In this document: positions 1-7,995 of the stretch, in pieces | Layout: each line of letters begins with the position of its first letter | Position numbering within the stretch: the first letter of the stretch is position 1 | From: RYN-230 sp963717125 | Lineage (GTDB): Bacteria; Actinomycetota; Actinomycetes; Streptosporangiales; Streptosporangiaceae | DNA length: 64,000 nucleotides | Direction: 5' to 3' | NCBI GenBank assembly: GCA_963717125.1 | Contig: CAVQVG010000006.1 | Span: 517,064 to 581,063, forward strand | The notes under the pieces: model-generated | Database searches by the model: none | Seen by the model: the letters and a program-made list of their open reading frames with translations, nothing else | What the model was told of the DNA's origin: nothing | Made by a program: the position numbers and the translations under genes

Positions 1-519
1 GCCCGGCTCGGCGCGCTCAAGGTCGGCCCCGGCCTGGACCAGGGCACCGAACTCGGCCCGCTGGTCAATGAGGACACCCGGTCCAAGGTGGCCAGCCTGG
101 TTGACGAGGCGGCCGCGGCGGGCGGCCGGGTGCTCACCGGCGGCGCGGTCCCGGACCGGCGCGGCTACTTCTACGCGCCGACCGTGCTGGACAACGTCCC
201 GCCCGGGGCCGGCATCCTCGACCAGGAGATTTTCGGGCCGGTCGCGCCGGTCGTCCGGTTCAGCTCCGACGAGGAGGCCATCGACTGGGCCAACGACACC
301 GAGTACGGACTGGTCTCCTACGTCTACACCCGCGACCTGCGCCGTGCGCTGCGGGTGTCGGAAGCGCTGGAAGCCGGCATGGTCGGCATCAACCGCGGTG
401 TGGTGTCCGACCCGGCGGCACCGTTCGGCGGGGTCAAGCAGTCGGGGATCGGCCGCGAGGGAGGCCATGACGGGCTGCTGGAGTTCACCGAGTCCAAGTA
501 CATCGCCGTCGATTGGTGA
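1..519 (+). CDS. NAD(P)-dependent aldehyde dehydrogenase, 3' part only (succinate-semialdehyde dehydrogenase-like)
   Basis: The reading frame is open from base 1 and ends in TGA at 517-519, so only the last ~172 residues are inside the window. Visible family signatures are an EIFGPV segment, the NDTEYGL segment and the C-terminal PFGGVKQSGIGREGG stretch that closes the substrate tunnel in the ALDH superfamily; these match best the succinate-semialdehyde dehydrogenase/GabD-type branch. The catalytic Cys and Glu lie upstream of the window and cannot be checked. The enzyme would oxidise an aldehyde to a carboxylate in the cytoplasm. It ends 65 bp before pafA on the same strand, a position where proteasome genes are often found. 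Exact substrate is not inferable. Confidence 0.9.
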   Translation, partial: ARLGALKVGPGLDQGTELGPLVNEDTRSKVASLVDEAAAAGGRVLTGGAVPDRRGYFYAPTVLDNVPPGAGILDQEIFGPVAPVVRFSSDEEAIDWANDTEYGLVSYVYTRDLRRALRVSEALEAGMVGINRGVVSDPAAPFGGVKQSGIGREGGHDGLLEFTESKYIAVDW

Positions 520-584
520 GACCGCCACGGTACCCCTGCTGGCGCTCGCCGGTCCCCGGGTGACATAGGGTCTGGTGAGCGACC

Positions 585-1943
585 ATGGACAGACGAATCT
601 TCGGCCTGGAAAACGAATACGGGGTCACCTGCACCTTTCGCGGCAGCAGGCGGCTGTCGCCGGACGAGGTAGCCAGGTACCTCTTCCGCCGCGTGGTGTC
701 CTGGGGCAGGAGCAGCAACGTCTTCCTGCGTAACGGCGCCCGGCTGTACCTCGACGTGGGCAGCCACCCCGAGTACGCCACCCCGGAGTGCGACAACATC
801 CTGGACCTGGTGGTGCACGACAAAGCCGGCGAGCGGATCCTGGAAGGCCTGCTGGTGGACGCCGACCGCAGGCTCCGCGAGGAGGGCATCGCCGGGGACA
901 TCTACCTGTTCAAGAACAACACCGACTCGGCGGGGAACTCCTACGGCTGCCACGAGAACTACCTGGTCGGCCGGCACGGCGAGTTCGGGCGGCTGGCCGA
1001 CATCCTGATCCCGTTCCTGGTCACCCGGCAGGTGATCTGCGGCGCCGGCAAGGTGCTGCAGACCCCGCGGGGCGCGGTGTACTGCGTGAGCCAGCGGGCC
1101 GAGCACATCTGGGAAGGGGTGTCCTCGGCCACCACGAGATCCCGGCCGATCATCAACACCCGGGATGAGCCGCACGCGGACGCGGAGCGGTTCCGCCGGC
1201 TGCACGTGATCGTCGGCGACTCGAACATGAGCGAGACGACCATGCTGCTCAAGGTGGGCGCGACCGACCTGGTGCTGCGCATGGTCGAGGCGGGCACGGT
1301 GATGCGCGACCTGACCCTGGAGAACCCGATCCGGGCCATCCGGGACGTCAGCCACGACATGACCGGCCGCCGCCGGGTCCGGCTGGCCAACGGCCGGGAG
1401 GCCAGCGCGCTGGACATCCAGCGCGAGTACCTGGCCAAGGCCAAGGACTTCACCGACCGGCGCGGCGCCGACGCGATCACCCAGCGGGTGCTCGACCTGT
1501 GGGAACGCACCCTGCTCGCGGTGGACACCGGCAACTTCAGCCTGGTGGACCGCGAGATCGACTGGATCACCAAGTACCAGCTGATCGAGCGGTACCGGGC
1601 CAAGCACGACCTGCCGCTGGCCTCCCCGCGGGTGGCCCAGCTCGACCTCGCCTACCACGACGTGCACCGCGGCCGCGGCCTGTACTACCTGCTGCAGCGG
1701 CGGGGCGCGGTGGCGCGGACGGCCCGGGACATCGACATCTTCGAGGCGAAGTCGATCCCGCCGCAGACCACCCGGGCCCGGCTGCGCGGGGAGTTCATCC
1801 GGCGCGCCCAGGAACGGCGCCGCGACTTCACCGTGGACTGGGTGCATCTCAAGCTGAACGACCAGGCCCAGCGGACCGTGCTGTGCAAGGACCCGTTCCG
1901 CAGCGTGGACGAGCGGGTGGAGAAGCTCATCGCCGGCATGTGA
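585..1943 (+). CDS. pafA: Pup--protein ligase PafA
   Basis: At 452 residues the protein has the normal family length. It begins MDRRIFGLENEYGV, the carboxylate-amine ligase signature carrying the metal-binding Glu, followed by LYLDVGSHPEYATPE with the Asp at residue 57 that acts as catalytic base in PafA homologues, and later KNNTDSAGNSYGCHEN. PafA couples ATP hydrolysis to an isopeptide bond between the C-terminal Glu of Pup and a lysine of the target, marking it for the actinobacterial proteasome. The ATG has GGTGAG a few bases upstream. No pup, dop, prcA or prcB gene lies in the window; the upstream neighbour is an aldehyde dehydrogenase instead. The function call is secure. Confidence 0.97.
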   Translation: MDRRIFGLENEYGVTCTFRGSRRLSPDEVARYLFRRVVSWGRSSNVFLRNGARLYLDVGSHPEYATPECDNILDLVVHDKAGERILEGLLVDADRRLREEGIAGDIYLFKNNTDSAGNSYGCHENYLVGRHGEFGRLADILIPFLVTRQVICGAGKVLQTPRGAVYCVSQRAEHIWEGVSSATTRSRPIINTRDEPHADAERFRRLHVIVGDSNMSETTMLLKVGATDLVLRMVEAGTVMRDLTLENPIRAIRDVSHDMTGRRRVRLANGREASALDIQREYLAKAKDFTDRRGADAITQRVLDLWERTLLAVDTGNFSLVDREIDWITKYQLIERYRAKHDLPLASPRVAQLDLAYHDVHRGRGLYYLLQRRGAVARTARDIDIFEAKSIPPQTTRARLRGEFIRRAQERRRDFTVDWVHLKLNDQAQRTVLCKDPFRSVDERVEKLIAGM

Positions 1944-2036
1944 CACCGTAATGGTCCGGCAACGTAAGCTGCGCGCCGCGCTCTGATGATGCCGGTAGGC
2001 TGGCGTGGCTCACTGTCGGAGATGACAAGGTTTCTC

Positions 2037-2993
2037 ATGCGACGCATTGCCGTGCTGCTTTCCGCCCCGCTGCTGGCCGTGGCCCCGCTGGCCGTAGCCG
2101 CCTGCGGGTCGTCCGGTCCTTCGGCCCCCACCGTCTCGGTGAGTGGCCAGTTCGGTTCGAGCCCGAAGATCACCATTCCGGACCAGTCGGCCAGCAGCAA
2201 TCTCACAGTCAAGACCCTGATCACGGGCAGCGGCCCGGTGCTGAACAAGACGGACGCGTTCGTCGGTAACTACGCCGTGTACGTCTGGAGCGGGAAGACG
2301 CACAAGCTCGCGCAGAGCACGTTCCAGACCAAGACTCCCCAGCTGTTCAGCGGCACCCTGCTGCCCGGGCTGGAAACCGCCCTGCAGGGCAAGAAGATGG
2401 GCAGCCGGGTGCTGGCCGTCATCCCGCCCAAGGAGGGCTACGGCAAGACCGGGAACTCCTCGGCCGGGGTCAGCGCAACGGACACCCTGGTCTTCGTCAT
2501 CGACATGATCAAGGAGTTCCCGAACAACGCCGCCGCGACCGGCTCGCAGGTGTCCAACGGTGGCGGCTCGCTGCCCACGGTCACCGCCAAGTCCGGCGCC
2601 GCGCCGGTCATCACCATCCCGTCGTCGGCGCACAAGCCACCGGCCGGCCTGGTGACCAAGACGCTGATCAAGGGCACCGGGCCGGTGGTGGCCAGCGGCC
2701 AGACCGTGGTCACCCAGTACGTCGGCGCGATCTGGCGGACCGGCAAGGTGTTCGACTCGTCCTGGTCCCGCGGTGAGCCGTTCGGCTTCACCATCGGCGC
2801 GACGCCCAGCCAGGTCATCACCGGCTGGGACAAGGGCCTGGTCGGGCAGACCGTGGGCAGCCGGGTGCTGCTGATCGTGCCGTCCGCGGACGGCTACGGC
2901 AAGACCGGCAGCTCGCAGGCGGGCATCAAGGGCACCGACACGCTCGTGTTCGTGGTGGACATCCTCGGCGCGATCAACCCGACGTCGAGCTGA
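2037..2993 (+). CDS. Secreted lipoprotein with two FKBP-type peptidyl-prolyl isomerase domains
   Basis: I chose the ATG at 2037 because AAGG precedes it by six bases and it puts a clean signal peptide at the N-terminus: MRRIAV, a hydrophobic stretch, then a VAAC lipobox. In-frame ATGs at 1986 and 2022 would add an awkward extension. The 318-residue product has two FKBP repeats of about 110 residues. The first (from about residue 60) is divergent and lacks the usual VxYxG core; the second keeps VVTQYVGAIW, GKVFDSSW and VITGWDKGLVGQTVGSRVLLIVP, the hallmarks of an active FKBP. Both repeats end in a TDTLVFV strand. It probably folds proteins outside the membrane. FKBP genes beside pafA are common in actinomycetes. 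Confidence 0.9.
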   Translation: MRRIAVLLSAPLLAVAPLAVAACGSSGPSAPTVSVSGQFGSSPKITIPDQSASSNLTVKTLITGSGPVLNKTDAFVGNYAVYVWSGKTHKLAQSTFQTKTPQLFSGTLLPGLETALQGKKMGSRVLAVIPPKEGYGKTGNSSAGVSATDTLVFVIDMIKEFPNNAAATGSQVSNGGGSLPTVTAKSGAAPVITIPSSAHKPPAGLVTKTLIKGTGPVVASGQTVVTQYVGAIWRTGKVFDSSWSRGEPFGFTIGATPSQVITGWDKGLVGQTVGSRVLLIVPSADGYGKTGSSQAGIKGTDTLVFVVDILGAINPTSS

Positions 2994-2995
2994 CC

Positions 2996-3445
2996 TCAGT
3001 CGTCCTGATCACGCTGGTGTGACCCGACGCGGTCGGGCAGCCCGTCTAGCATCAGCCCGACCCCGATGCCGACCAGCCAGGCGTCCTTGGCCAGCGGGAC
3101 GCCTTGCTGGGTCGGCCGGAGGCTGCCCTCCTTGCGCATCCCGGGCGTCTTCAGGTACAGGCCGATCAGGCCGCCAGAGAACGCGGTCAGGGCCAGCCCG
3201 GCCACGCCAGCCGGCACGACCGGCAGCAGCAGCGCGGTGCCGACGGCGATCTCCCCGGCCGCGAGCAGCCGGGCGAAGTCCTGCGGCTTCATCTTGCCGA
3301 GGAACGGGTAGGTGGCGGCGGCCATGCCATGCAACCGGGCCGCGGTCTCCTCGTCGGCCGACAGCTTGGTTACGCCCGAGTTCAGGATGAACGCGCCCGT
3401 GGCGAGCCGAGGCGGCAGCGTGCGGACAAGCGATGCGATGGTCAT
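2996..3445 (-). CDS. DoxX-family small integral membrane protein
   Basis: This 149-residue protein starts at the ATG at 3445, which has GAGGAAG eight bases upstream; an ATG 42 bases further out lacks such a site. It has about four hydrophobic segments (for example GEIAVGTALLLPVVPAGVAG and the GIGVGLML region) and the N-terminal pattern RLATGAFILNSGVTKL, characteristic of DoxX-like proteins, where GxxFxxxGxxKL is typical. DoxX relatives are thought to act in membrane redox or thiol balance; no specific partner can be proposed here. It converges on the FKBP lipoprotein gene with a two-base gap between stop codons. Confidence 0.8.
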   Translation of the reverse strand: MTIASLVRTLPPRLATGAFILNSGVTKLSADEETAARLHGMAAATYPFLGKMKPQDFARLLAAGEIAVGTALLLPVVPAGVAGLALTAFSGGLIGLYLKTPGMRKEGSLRPTQQGVPLAKDAWLVGIGVGLMLDGLPDRVGSHQRDQDD

Positions 3446-3501
3446 GGTCCGGGCTTCCTCACAACCGGGGGGATGAGACCCGTTCATTGTCTCGCCGCCG
3501 G

Positions 3502-4572
3502 TCAGCCAGCCGTGAGCAGGGCGGCGGCATGCCGCCCGGCGGCCGCCGCGGCCAGGAAATAGGCCATGTCCTGGTCCAGGCCACGGCCCATGGAGGAGAG
3601 CGGCACCGGGCAGCCGCGCAGCGCCTCGGCCAGGCCCGCGACGCCGACCGTGACCAGCTGGTGCCGGGCGGCCAGCACGGCGGCCTGCGTGGCCACCTGC
3701 GCGCCGAACGCCCCGGGCAGCGCCGGCAGCACGACGTCGGCGCTGGCCAGCGCGACCCGGCCGTAGCTGGTCAGGCTGTGATGGGACACCCCGCGATGCC
3801 GCTCCCGCGGGTCGGCCTCGCTGATCCGCAGCGCGGCCACCGGCCGGCCGCCGAGCACCGCGGCCGCGTTGACCGCCTCACCGCAGGCCACGCCGGAAAA
3901 GCCCCACCGGGTCCCGGTGCCCAGGTTGCCCGGGCCCTGGGTGACCACGATCACTTCGGCGCCGAGCACGTGCCGGGCCGCGAGCAGGCCGGTGTGCACG
4001 GTGACCGTCTCCAGATCCCCGCCGAACGCCTGTCCGGTGCTGACGGTGCCGCGCAGCCACCCGGCCGCCCGCAGCCCGGCCACCGTGCGGGAGAACCAGG
4101 CGGGCAGCGCCCCGCCGTCCAGCATCACGTACCCGGCGGCGACTGGGCGGCTGGCCCGCAGCCCGGCCAGCACCGCGGGCAGCGCCGAATGCAGGTCCGC
4201 GATCACCACCGGCACCCCGCCGATGTCGTCCGCGGCGCGCAGCACCTCGTGGTGCGGCGACCCCTGCTCGTCGGCGCCGAGCACGGTGGCCTGCAGCGGC
4301 GTGTAGCGCGCCTTGACCAGGTGACCGGGCCCGGCGGGGTCGGTGGGCAGCCGGTCAGGCTGCGCCACGACCAGGGCATATCCACCGGTGCCGAGGCTGA
4401 GAGCGAGCGCGCTGGTGTTCAGCAGCACCCGGTCGCCCGGCTCGGGACGGCCGGTCAGCTCGGGGTAGGCCAGCGCCCGCAGATTGCCCTCGTCGGTGGT
4501 CACGTCCAGTTCCATGGCACCAGTCCACTCGCGGCGGACGGCCAAAACTGTGCCACTGCGCCACCTGATCAC
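3502..4572 (-). CDS. DUF3866 family protein
   Basis: A 356-residue cytoplasmic protein of unknown function, recognisable as the actinobacterial DUF3866 family from its full-length pattern: MIRWRSGTVLAVRREW at the start, the VLLNTSALALSLGTGG strand, VVTQGPGNLGTGTRWGFSG in the middle and the SSMGRGLDQDMAYF tail. The Gly-rich VTQGPGNLGTGT loop looks like a nucleotide- or phosphate-binding turn, but no catalytic assignment is established. The gene is divergent from pafB (start codons 51 bp apart), an arrangement repeatedly seen in actinomycetes, so the two probably share a regulatory region. No signal peptide or membrane segment is evident. Confidence 0.85.
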   Translation of the reverse strand: MIRWRSGTVLAVRREWTGAMELDVTTDEGNLRALAYPELTGRPEPGDRVLLNTSALALSLGTGGYALVVAQPDRLPTDPAGPGHLVKARYTPLQATVLGADEQGSPHHEVLRAADDIGGVPVVIADLHSALPAVLAGLRASRPVAAGYVMLDGGALPAWFSRTVAGLRAAGWLRGTVSTGQAFGGDLETVTVHTGLLAARHVLGAEVIVVTQGPGNLGTGTRWGFSGVACGEAVNAAAVLGGRPVAALRISEADPRERHRGVSHHSLTSYGRVALASADVVLPALPGAFGAQVATQAAVLAARHQLVTVGVAGLAEALRGCPVPLSSMGRGLDQDMAYFLAAAAAGRHAAALLTAG

Positions 4573-4623
4573 TCCCGCAGGGTAGCGTCATTGTCGACGG
4601 GCCGGATTGGGCGAGGAACTGCG

Positions 4624-5571
4624 ATGTCACGAAGGAAGACCGAGCGCCTGCTCGGCCTGGTGGTCTGCTTGCTGTCCAGCGAGCGGTACTTGACGGCCAT
4701 CCAGATCCGCGCCGCCGTGCCCGGCTACCCGGAGTCGTTCGAGGCATTCAAGCGCATGTTCGAGCGGGACAAGGAAGAACTGCGCGAGCTGGGCATCCCG
4801 CTGGAGACCGGGTCCAATTCGGCGTTCGACGAGGAACCCGGGTACCGCATCCCCCGGCAGGCCTACGAGCTGCCGGAGATCCGGCTGGAGCCGGACGAGG
4901 TGGCGGTGCTGTCGCTGGCCGCCCGGGTGTGGCGCCAGGCGGAACTGGCCGGCGCCGCGGCCGGCGCGCTGCTCAAGCTGCGCGCTGCCGGGGTGGACGC
5001 CGAAGAGACGCCGCAGCCCGGCATCGAGCCCCGGCTAACCGGCGAGGCCGCGTTCGGCCCGCTGTGGGAGGCGGTGCGGGACCGGCGGCCGGTCACGTTC
5101 GCCTACCGGGCCGCCGGGCGCAGCGAGCCGCAGCAACGGCGGCTGGCCCCGTGGGGCGTGGTCAACCGGCACGGCCGGTGGTACGTGGCCGGGCACGACG
5201 CGGACCGGGACGCGGTGCGGGTATTCCGGCTCAGCCGGATCGAAGGCCTGGTCCGCTTCACCGGGCCCGCCGGGTCGGTGACCGTGCCGGAGGGCACCGA
5301 CGTGCGGGAGACGGTCCGTGAGTGGGACACCCAGCCGCCGGCCCAGCGGACCGCCTTGATCCGGGTCCGCACCGGGGCTGGCCACGGGATCCGCCGGTAC
5401 GCGAGTTCGGTGCGGCCCGACGGTGACGGCTGGGACCTGGTCGAGGCACCGTTCTCCGACGTGGGCTGGTACGCCGAGCACCTCGCCTCATTCGGCCGGG
5501 CGGTGATCGCGGTGGAGCCCGCCGATCTGCGCGAGGCCGTCATCACCCAGCTGAAGGGGGCGCTGGCGTGA
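4624..5571 (+). CDS. pafB: WYL-domain transcriptional regulator PafB
   Basis: The frame is open far upstream, but the ATG at 4624 has GAGGAA five bases ahead and yields the expected 315-residue protein. It begins MSRRKTERLLGLVVCLLSS followed by a winged helix (about residues 1-75, with FKRMFERDKEELRELGIPLE), then a WYL domain at about residues 140-225 with GRWYVAGHD at the name-giving position and a C-terminal WCX-like extension. In Mycobacterium PafB and PafC form a heterodimeric activator of the RecA-independent DNA-damage response; that role is inferred here from homology. It overlaps pafC by four bases (GTGA), so the two are translationally coupled. Confidence 0.95.
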   Translation: MSRRKTERLLGLVVCLLSSERYLTAIQIRAAVPGYPESFEAFKRMFERDKEELRELGIPLETGSNSAFDEEPGYRIPRQAYELPEIRLEPDEVAVLSLAARVWRQAELAGAAAGALLKLRAAGVDAEETPQPGIEPRLTGEAAFGPLWEAVRDRRPVTFAYRAAGRSEPQQRRLAPWGVVNRHGRWYVAGHDADRDAVRVFRLSRIEGLVRFTGPAGSVTVPEGTDVRETVREWDTQPPAQRTALIRVRTGAGHGIRRYASSVRPDGDGWDLVEAPFSDVGWYAEHLASFGRAVIAVEPADLREAVITQLKGALA

Positions 5572-6536
5572 CCAGTACCTCTCCTGCCACTGGCTCAGCC
5601 CGGCTGCAGCGGCTGCTGGCCCTGGTGCCCTACGTGGTCAGCCGCAAGGCGGTCGGGCTGGCCGAGACCGCCACCGCGTTCGGGGTGAGCGAGCGCGAGC
5701 TGGTTGACGACCTCAACCTGCTGTGGTGCGTCGAGCTGCGCTCACCCGACCCGTACTGCCCGATCGACCTGTCCTACGAGGGCGGCGAGATCGTCGTCAG
5801 CCAGGCGGAGCAGATGGACCGCCCGCTCCGGCTGGCCGTGGACGAAGCGAGCGCGCTGCTCGTCGCGCTGCGCATGCTGGCCGAGATCGGGACCGGTGGC
5901 GAGGGGTCCGCGCTGAGCCGGACCATCGCCAAGCTGGAGGCCGCGGCGGGGGAGGCCGGGGTGCCCAGCGCCCAGGTGGCGGTCCAGGTGGACAAAGTCG
6001 CGCAGCAGGCCGTGCTGACCCAGCTGCAGGACGCCCTGGCCCGCCGCCGGCTGGTGCATTTGTCATATTACGTCCCGGGCCGGGACGAGACCACCGAACG
6101 CGACGTTGACCCGATGCGGCTGCTCGTCGTGGAGGGCCGGACCTACCTGGAGGGCTGGTGCCGGCTGGCCGAGGCGGTCCGGCTGTTCCGCCTGGACCGG
6201 GTGCTCGGCCTGCGGGTCCTCGACCAGGCCGCGGATGTGCCCGCCGAGGCGGAGCCGAAAGACCTGGACCAGGGCCTGTACCGGCCATCCCCGGAGGATC
6301 TGCGGGTGGAGATCGAACTGGCCCCGCTCGGCCGGTGGGTGGCCGAGTACTACCCGTGCGAGACGGTACAGGACCTGGGCGACGGTAGGCTGCGGGTGAA
6401 ATTGCGCACGCCGGACAGCCGCTGGGTCCGGCGGCTGGCGCTGCGGCTGGGCGAGGATGGCCGGGTCATCGCGCCCGCCGACCTCGCCGCGCAGGTCAGG
6501 GACGATGCAGCCGCGGCACTTGCCCAATACGCTTGA
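5568..6536 (+). CDS. pafC: WYL-domain transcriptional regulator PafC
   Basis: This 322-residue partner of PafB starts with GTG inside the pafB stop (GTGA overlap). It has an N-terminal winged helix (SARLQRLLALVPYVVSRKAV then FGVSERELVDDLNLLW), a central WYL domain (about residues 165-225, with RTYLEGWCRLAEAVRLFRLD replacing the WYL tripeptide) and a C-terminal WCX region rich in charged strands. The two-domain layout parallels PafB but sequence identity is modest, as expected for the obligate heterodimer. The likely regulon is DNA repair. A single operon through tatA/tatC is possible, though 168 bp with inverted repeats separate pafC from tatA. Confidence 0.94.
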   Translation: MTSTSPATGSARLQRLLALVPYVVSRKAVGLAETATAFGVSERELVDDLNLLWCVELRSPDPYCPIDLSYEGGEIVVSQAEQMDRPLRLAVDEASALLVALRMLAEIGTGGEGSALSRTIAKLEAAAGEAGVPSAQVAVQVDKVAQQAVLTQLQDALARRRLVHLSYYVPGRDETTERDVDPMRLLVVEGRTYLEGWCRLAEAVRLFRLDRVLGLRVLDQAADVPAEAEPKDLDQGLYRPSPEDLRVEIELAPLGRWVAEYYPCETVQDLGDGRLRVKLRTPDSRWVRRLALRLGEDGRVIAPADLAAQVRDDAAAALAQYA

Positions 6537-6586
6537 TCGCGTTAACAATGACTGGACCGGGGCCACTTGCCCCTGTTAGCTAAACC

Positions 6587-6602
6587 GTCACCGTTAGGTG
6601 AC
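6587..6602. promoter_or_regulatory. 6-bp inverted repeat in the pafC-tatA gap
   Basis: GTCACC and GGTGAC flank a GTTA loop in the 168-bp gap between pafC and tatA. A second small hairpin (GGGGC..GCCCC) lies about 20 bp upstream of it. Either may be the pafBC terminator or an operator for tatA; there is no T-run to support intrinsic termination, so the role is open. Confidence 0.35.
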
Positions 6603-6704
6603 CCAGCCGACGCGTCCGACCGGATATGAAGGTCTGACGTGTAGGCTCGTTCCGATAGTGACCCAGCGCGGGGGCACAGACACCCCCCGGTGAAGAGGGC
6701 GGAA

Positions 6705-7028
6705 ATGATTGGCGACCTGTTCGACAGCCCGTGGAAGATCCTCATCGTCGCCGTCGTGCTGATCGTGCTGTTCGGCTCCAAGAAGCTGCCCGACGCGGCC
6801 CGGTCCCTCGGCAAGTCGATGCGCATCCTTAAGACGGAAGTACACGACCTGCGCGAAGACGACGAGCCGAAGCCGGCCCAGGCCATCCCGGCCCAGCCCG
6901 CTCAGCCCGCGCAGCCGGCCCAGGCCCAGGTGGACGCGCTGCAGCAGCAGCTCCGTGACCTCCAGCAGCAGAAGGCGGACGCCGCGCAGGGTGCTCCGGT
7001 GGAGACGCCGCGCACTCAGGCCAGCTGA
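6705..7028 (+). CDS. tatA: Sec-independent protein translocase subunit TatA
   Basis: A GTG at 6690 is in frame, but the ATG at 6705 has GAGGG five bases upstream and gives the usual TatA N-terminus, so I prefer 6705 (107 residues). A single transmembrane helix (WKILIVAVVLIVLFGSKKLP) ends in the conserved FGSKKLPD hinge, followed by the amphipathic helix AARSLGKSMRILK. The tail is unusually rich in PAQ repeats and then Gln (DALQQQLRDLQQQ, possible short coiled coil). TatA oligomers form the pore through which folded twin-arginine substrates cross the membrane, together with TatC encoded 25 bp downstream. Confidence 0.95.
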   Translation: MIGDLFDSPWKILIVAVVLIVLFGSKKLPDAARSLGKSMRILKTEVHDLREDDEPKPAQAIPAQPAQPAQPAQAQVDALQQQLRDLQQQKADAAQGAPVETPRTQAS

Positions 7029-7053
7029 CCGCGCCTCGCTGGGGTAACCCGCG

Positions 7054-7959
7054 ATGACGAAGCTGGGCGAGACGGTCCGGGGTGCGCGCGTGCTGAGCGC
7101 GCGGATCCGGGAGCAGGCGGGCAATCCGGACGGCCGGATGCCGCTCATGGATCACATCCGCGAGCTGCGCAACCGGCTAGTCAAGATCGCGCTGGCGCTG
7201 CTGGTCGGCACCGGCATCGGCCTGATCCCCCAGGTTTACAACCGGGTCTGGAACTTCGTCGAGCACCCGTTCTGCGCGGCCACCATCGGCGGCCACACCG
7301 GCTGCAAGGTGATCGGCGACCAGCTGATCCTGACGGGCGTGTTCGACCCGTTCATGCTGCGGGTGCAGATCGCGTTCTTCTTCGGGCTGGTCATCACCAG
7401 CCCGATCTGGCTCTACCAGCTGTGGGCGTTCGTCGCGCCCGGGCTGTACCGCCGCGAGAAGAAGTGGACCTATCTGTTCGTCTGCACCGCTGCCCCGCTG
7501 TTCGCGGGCGGTGCCGCGCTGGCCTACTACGCGATGAGCCGGGGCCTGAAGTACCTGCTCAACCTGGCCCCACACACTGTCCTCGTGCTGCCCAGCGTGT
7601 CCACCTACCTGGGCTACTTCACCGCCATGCTGCTCGGCTTCGGGCTGGCCTTCGAACTCCCGTTGGTGCTGCTCATGCTCAACATGGTCGGCATCCTGAG
7701 CCACGCGTTCTTCAAGCGCTGGCGGCGGCTGATGATCTTCGCGGTGTTCGTGTTCGCCGGCATCGCCTCGCCCAGCCCGGACCCGCTGACCATGCTGCTG
7801 CTGGCCGTGCCGTGCCTCATCCTGGTCGAGATCTCGGAGGTCATCATCTGGGCGAACGACCGGCGGCGGGCGACCCGGTCGTCCATGTACGCCGGCCTGG
7901 CCGACGACGAGGTGGCGCCGCTGGACGACGACCAGGTAGACGCCGACCACCACCACTGA
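7054..7959 (+). CDS. tatC: Sec-independent protein translocase subunit TatC
   Basis: The 301-residue protein has six predicted membrane spans and the signature N-terminal cytoplasmic motif MPLMDHIRELRNRL, in which the Glu contributes to recognition of twin-arginine signal peptides. The late motif GIASPSPDPLTML corresponds to the conserved proline/aspartate loop before the last helices. An N-terminal extension of about 28 residues precedes the canonical start, as in other actinomycetes, and the tail is acidic then His-rich. TatC is the receptor core of the Tat translocase. Its partner tatA is immediately upstream; no tatB is present. Confidence 0.96.
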   Translation: MTKLGETVRGARVLSARIREQAGNPDGRMPLMDHIRELRNRLVKIALALLVGTGIGLIPQVYNRVWNFVEHPFCAATIGGHTGCKVIGDQLILTGVFDPFMLRVQIAFFFGLVITSPIWLYQLWAFVAPGLYRREKKWTYLFVCTAAPLFAGGAALAYYAMSRGLKYLLNLAPHTVLVLPSVSTYLGYFTAMLLGFGLAFELPLVLLMLNMVGILSHAFFKRWRRLMIFAVFVFAGIASPSPDPLTMLLLAVPCLILVEISEVIIWANDRRRATRSSMYAGLADDEVAPLDDDQVDADHHH

Positions 7960-7995
7960 TCCCCGCGGTCAGCCCCCTCACCTAGGCTGGGTGGT

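Noticed and set aside
324..1946. 540-codon open frame antisense to pafA
   Set aside because: Shadow of pafA caused by high GC; composition is His/Val/Arg/Gly noise with no family pattern.
3433..4623. Long open frame upstream of pafB that would make a 712-residue protein
   Set aside because: It is antisense to the DUF3866 gene and is low-complexity GC-rich translation; the ribosome site and family start are at 4624.
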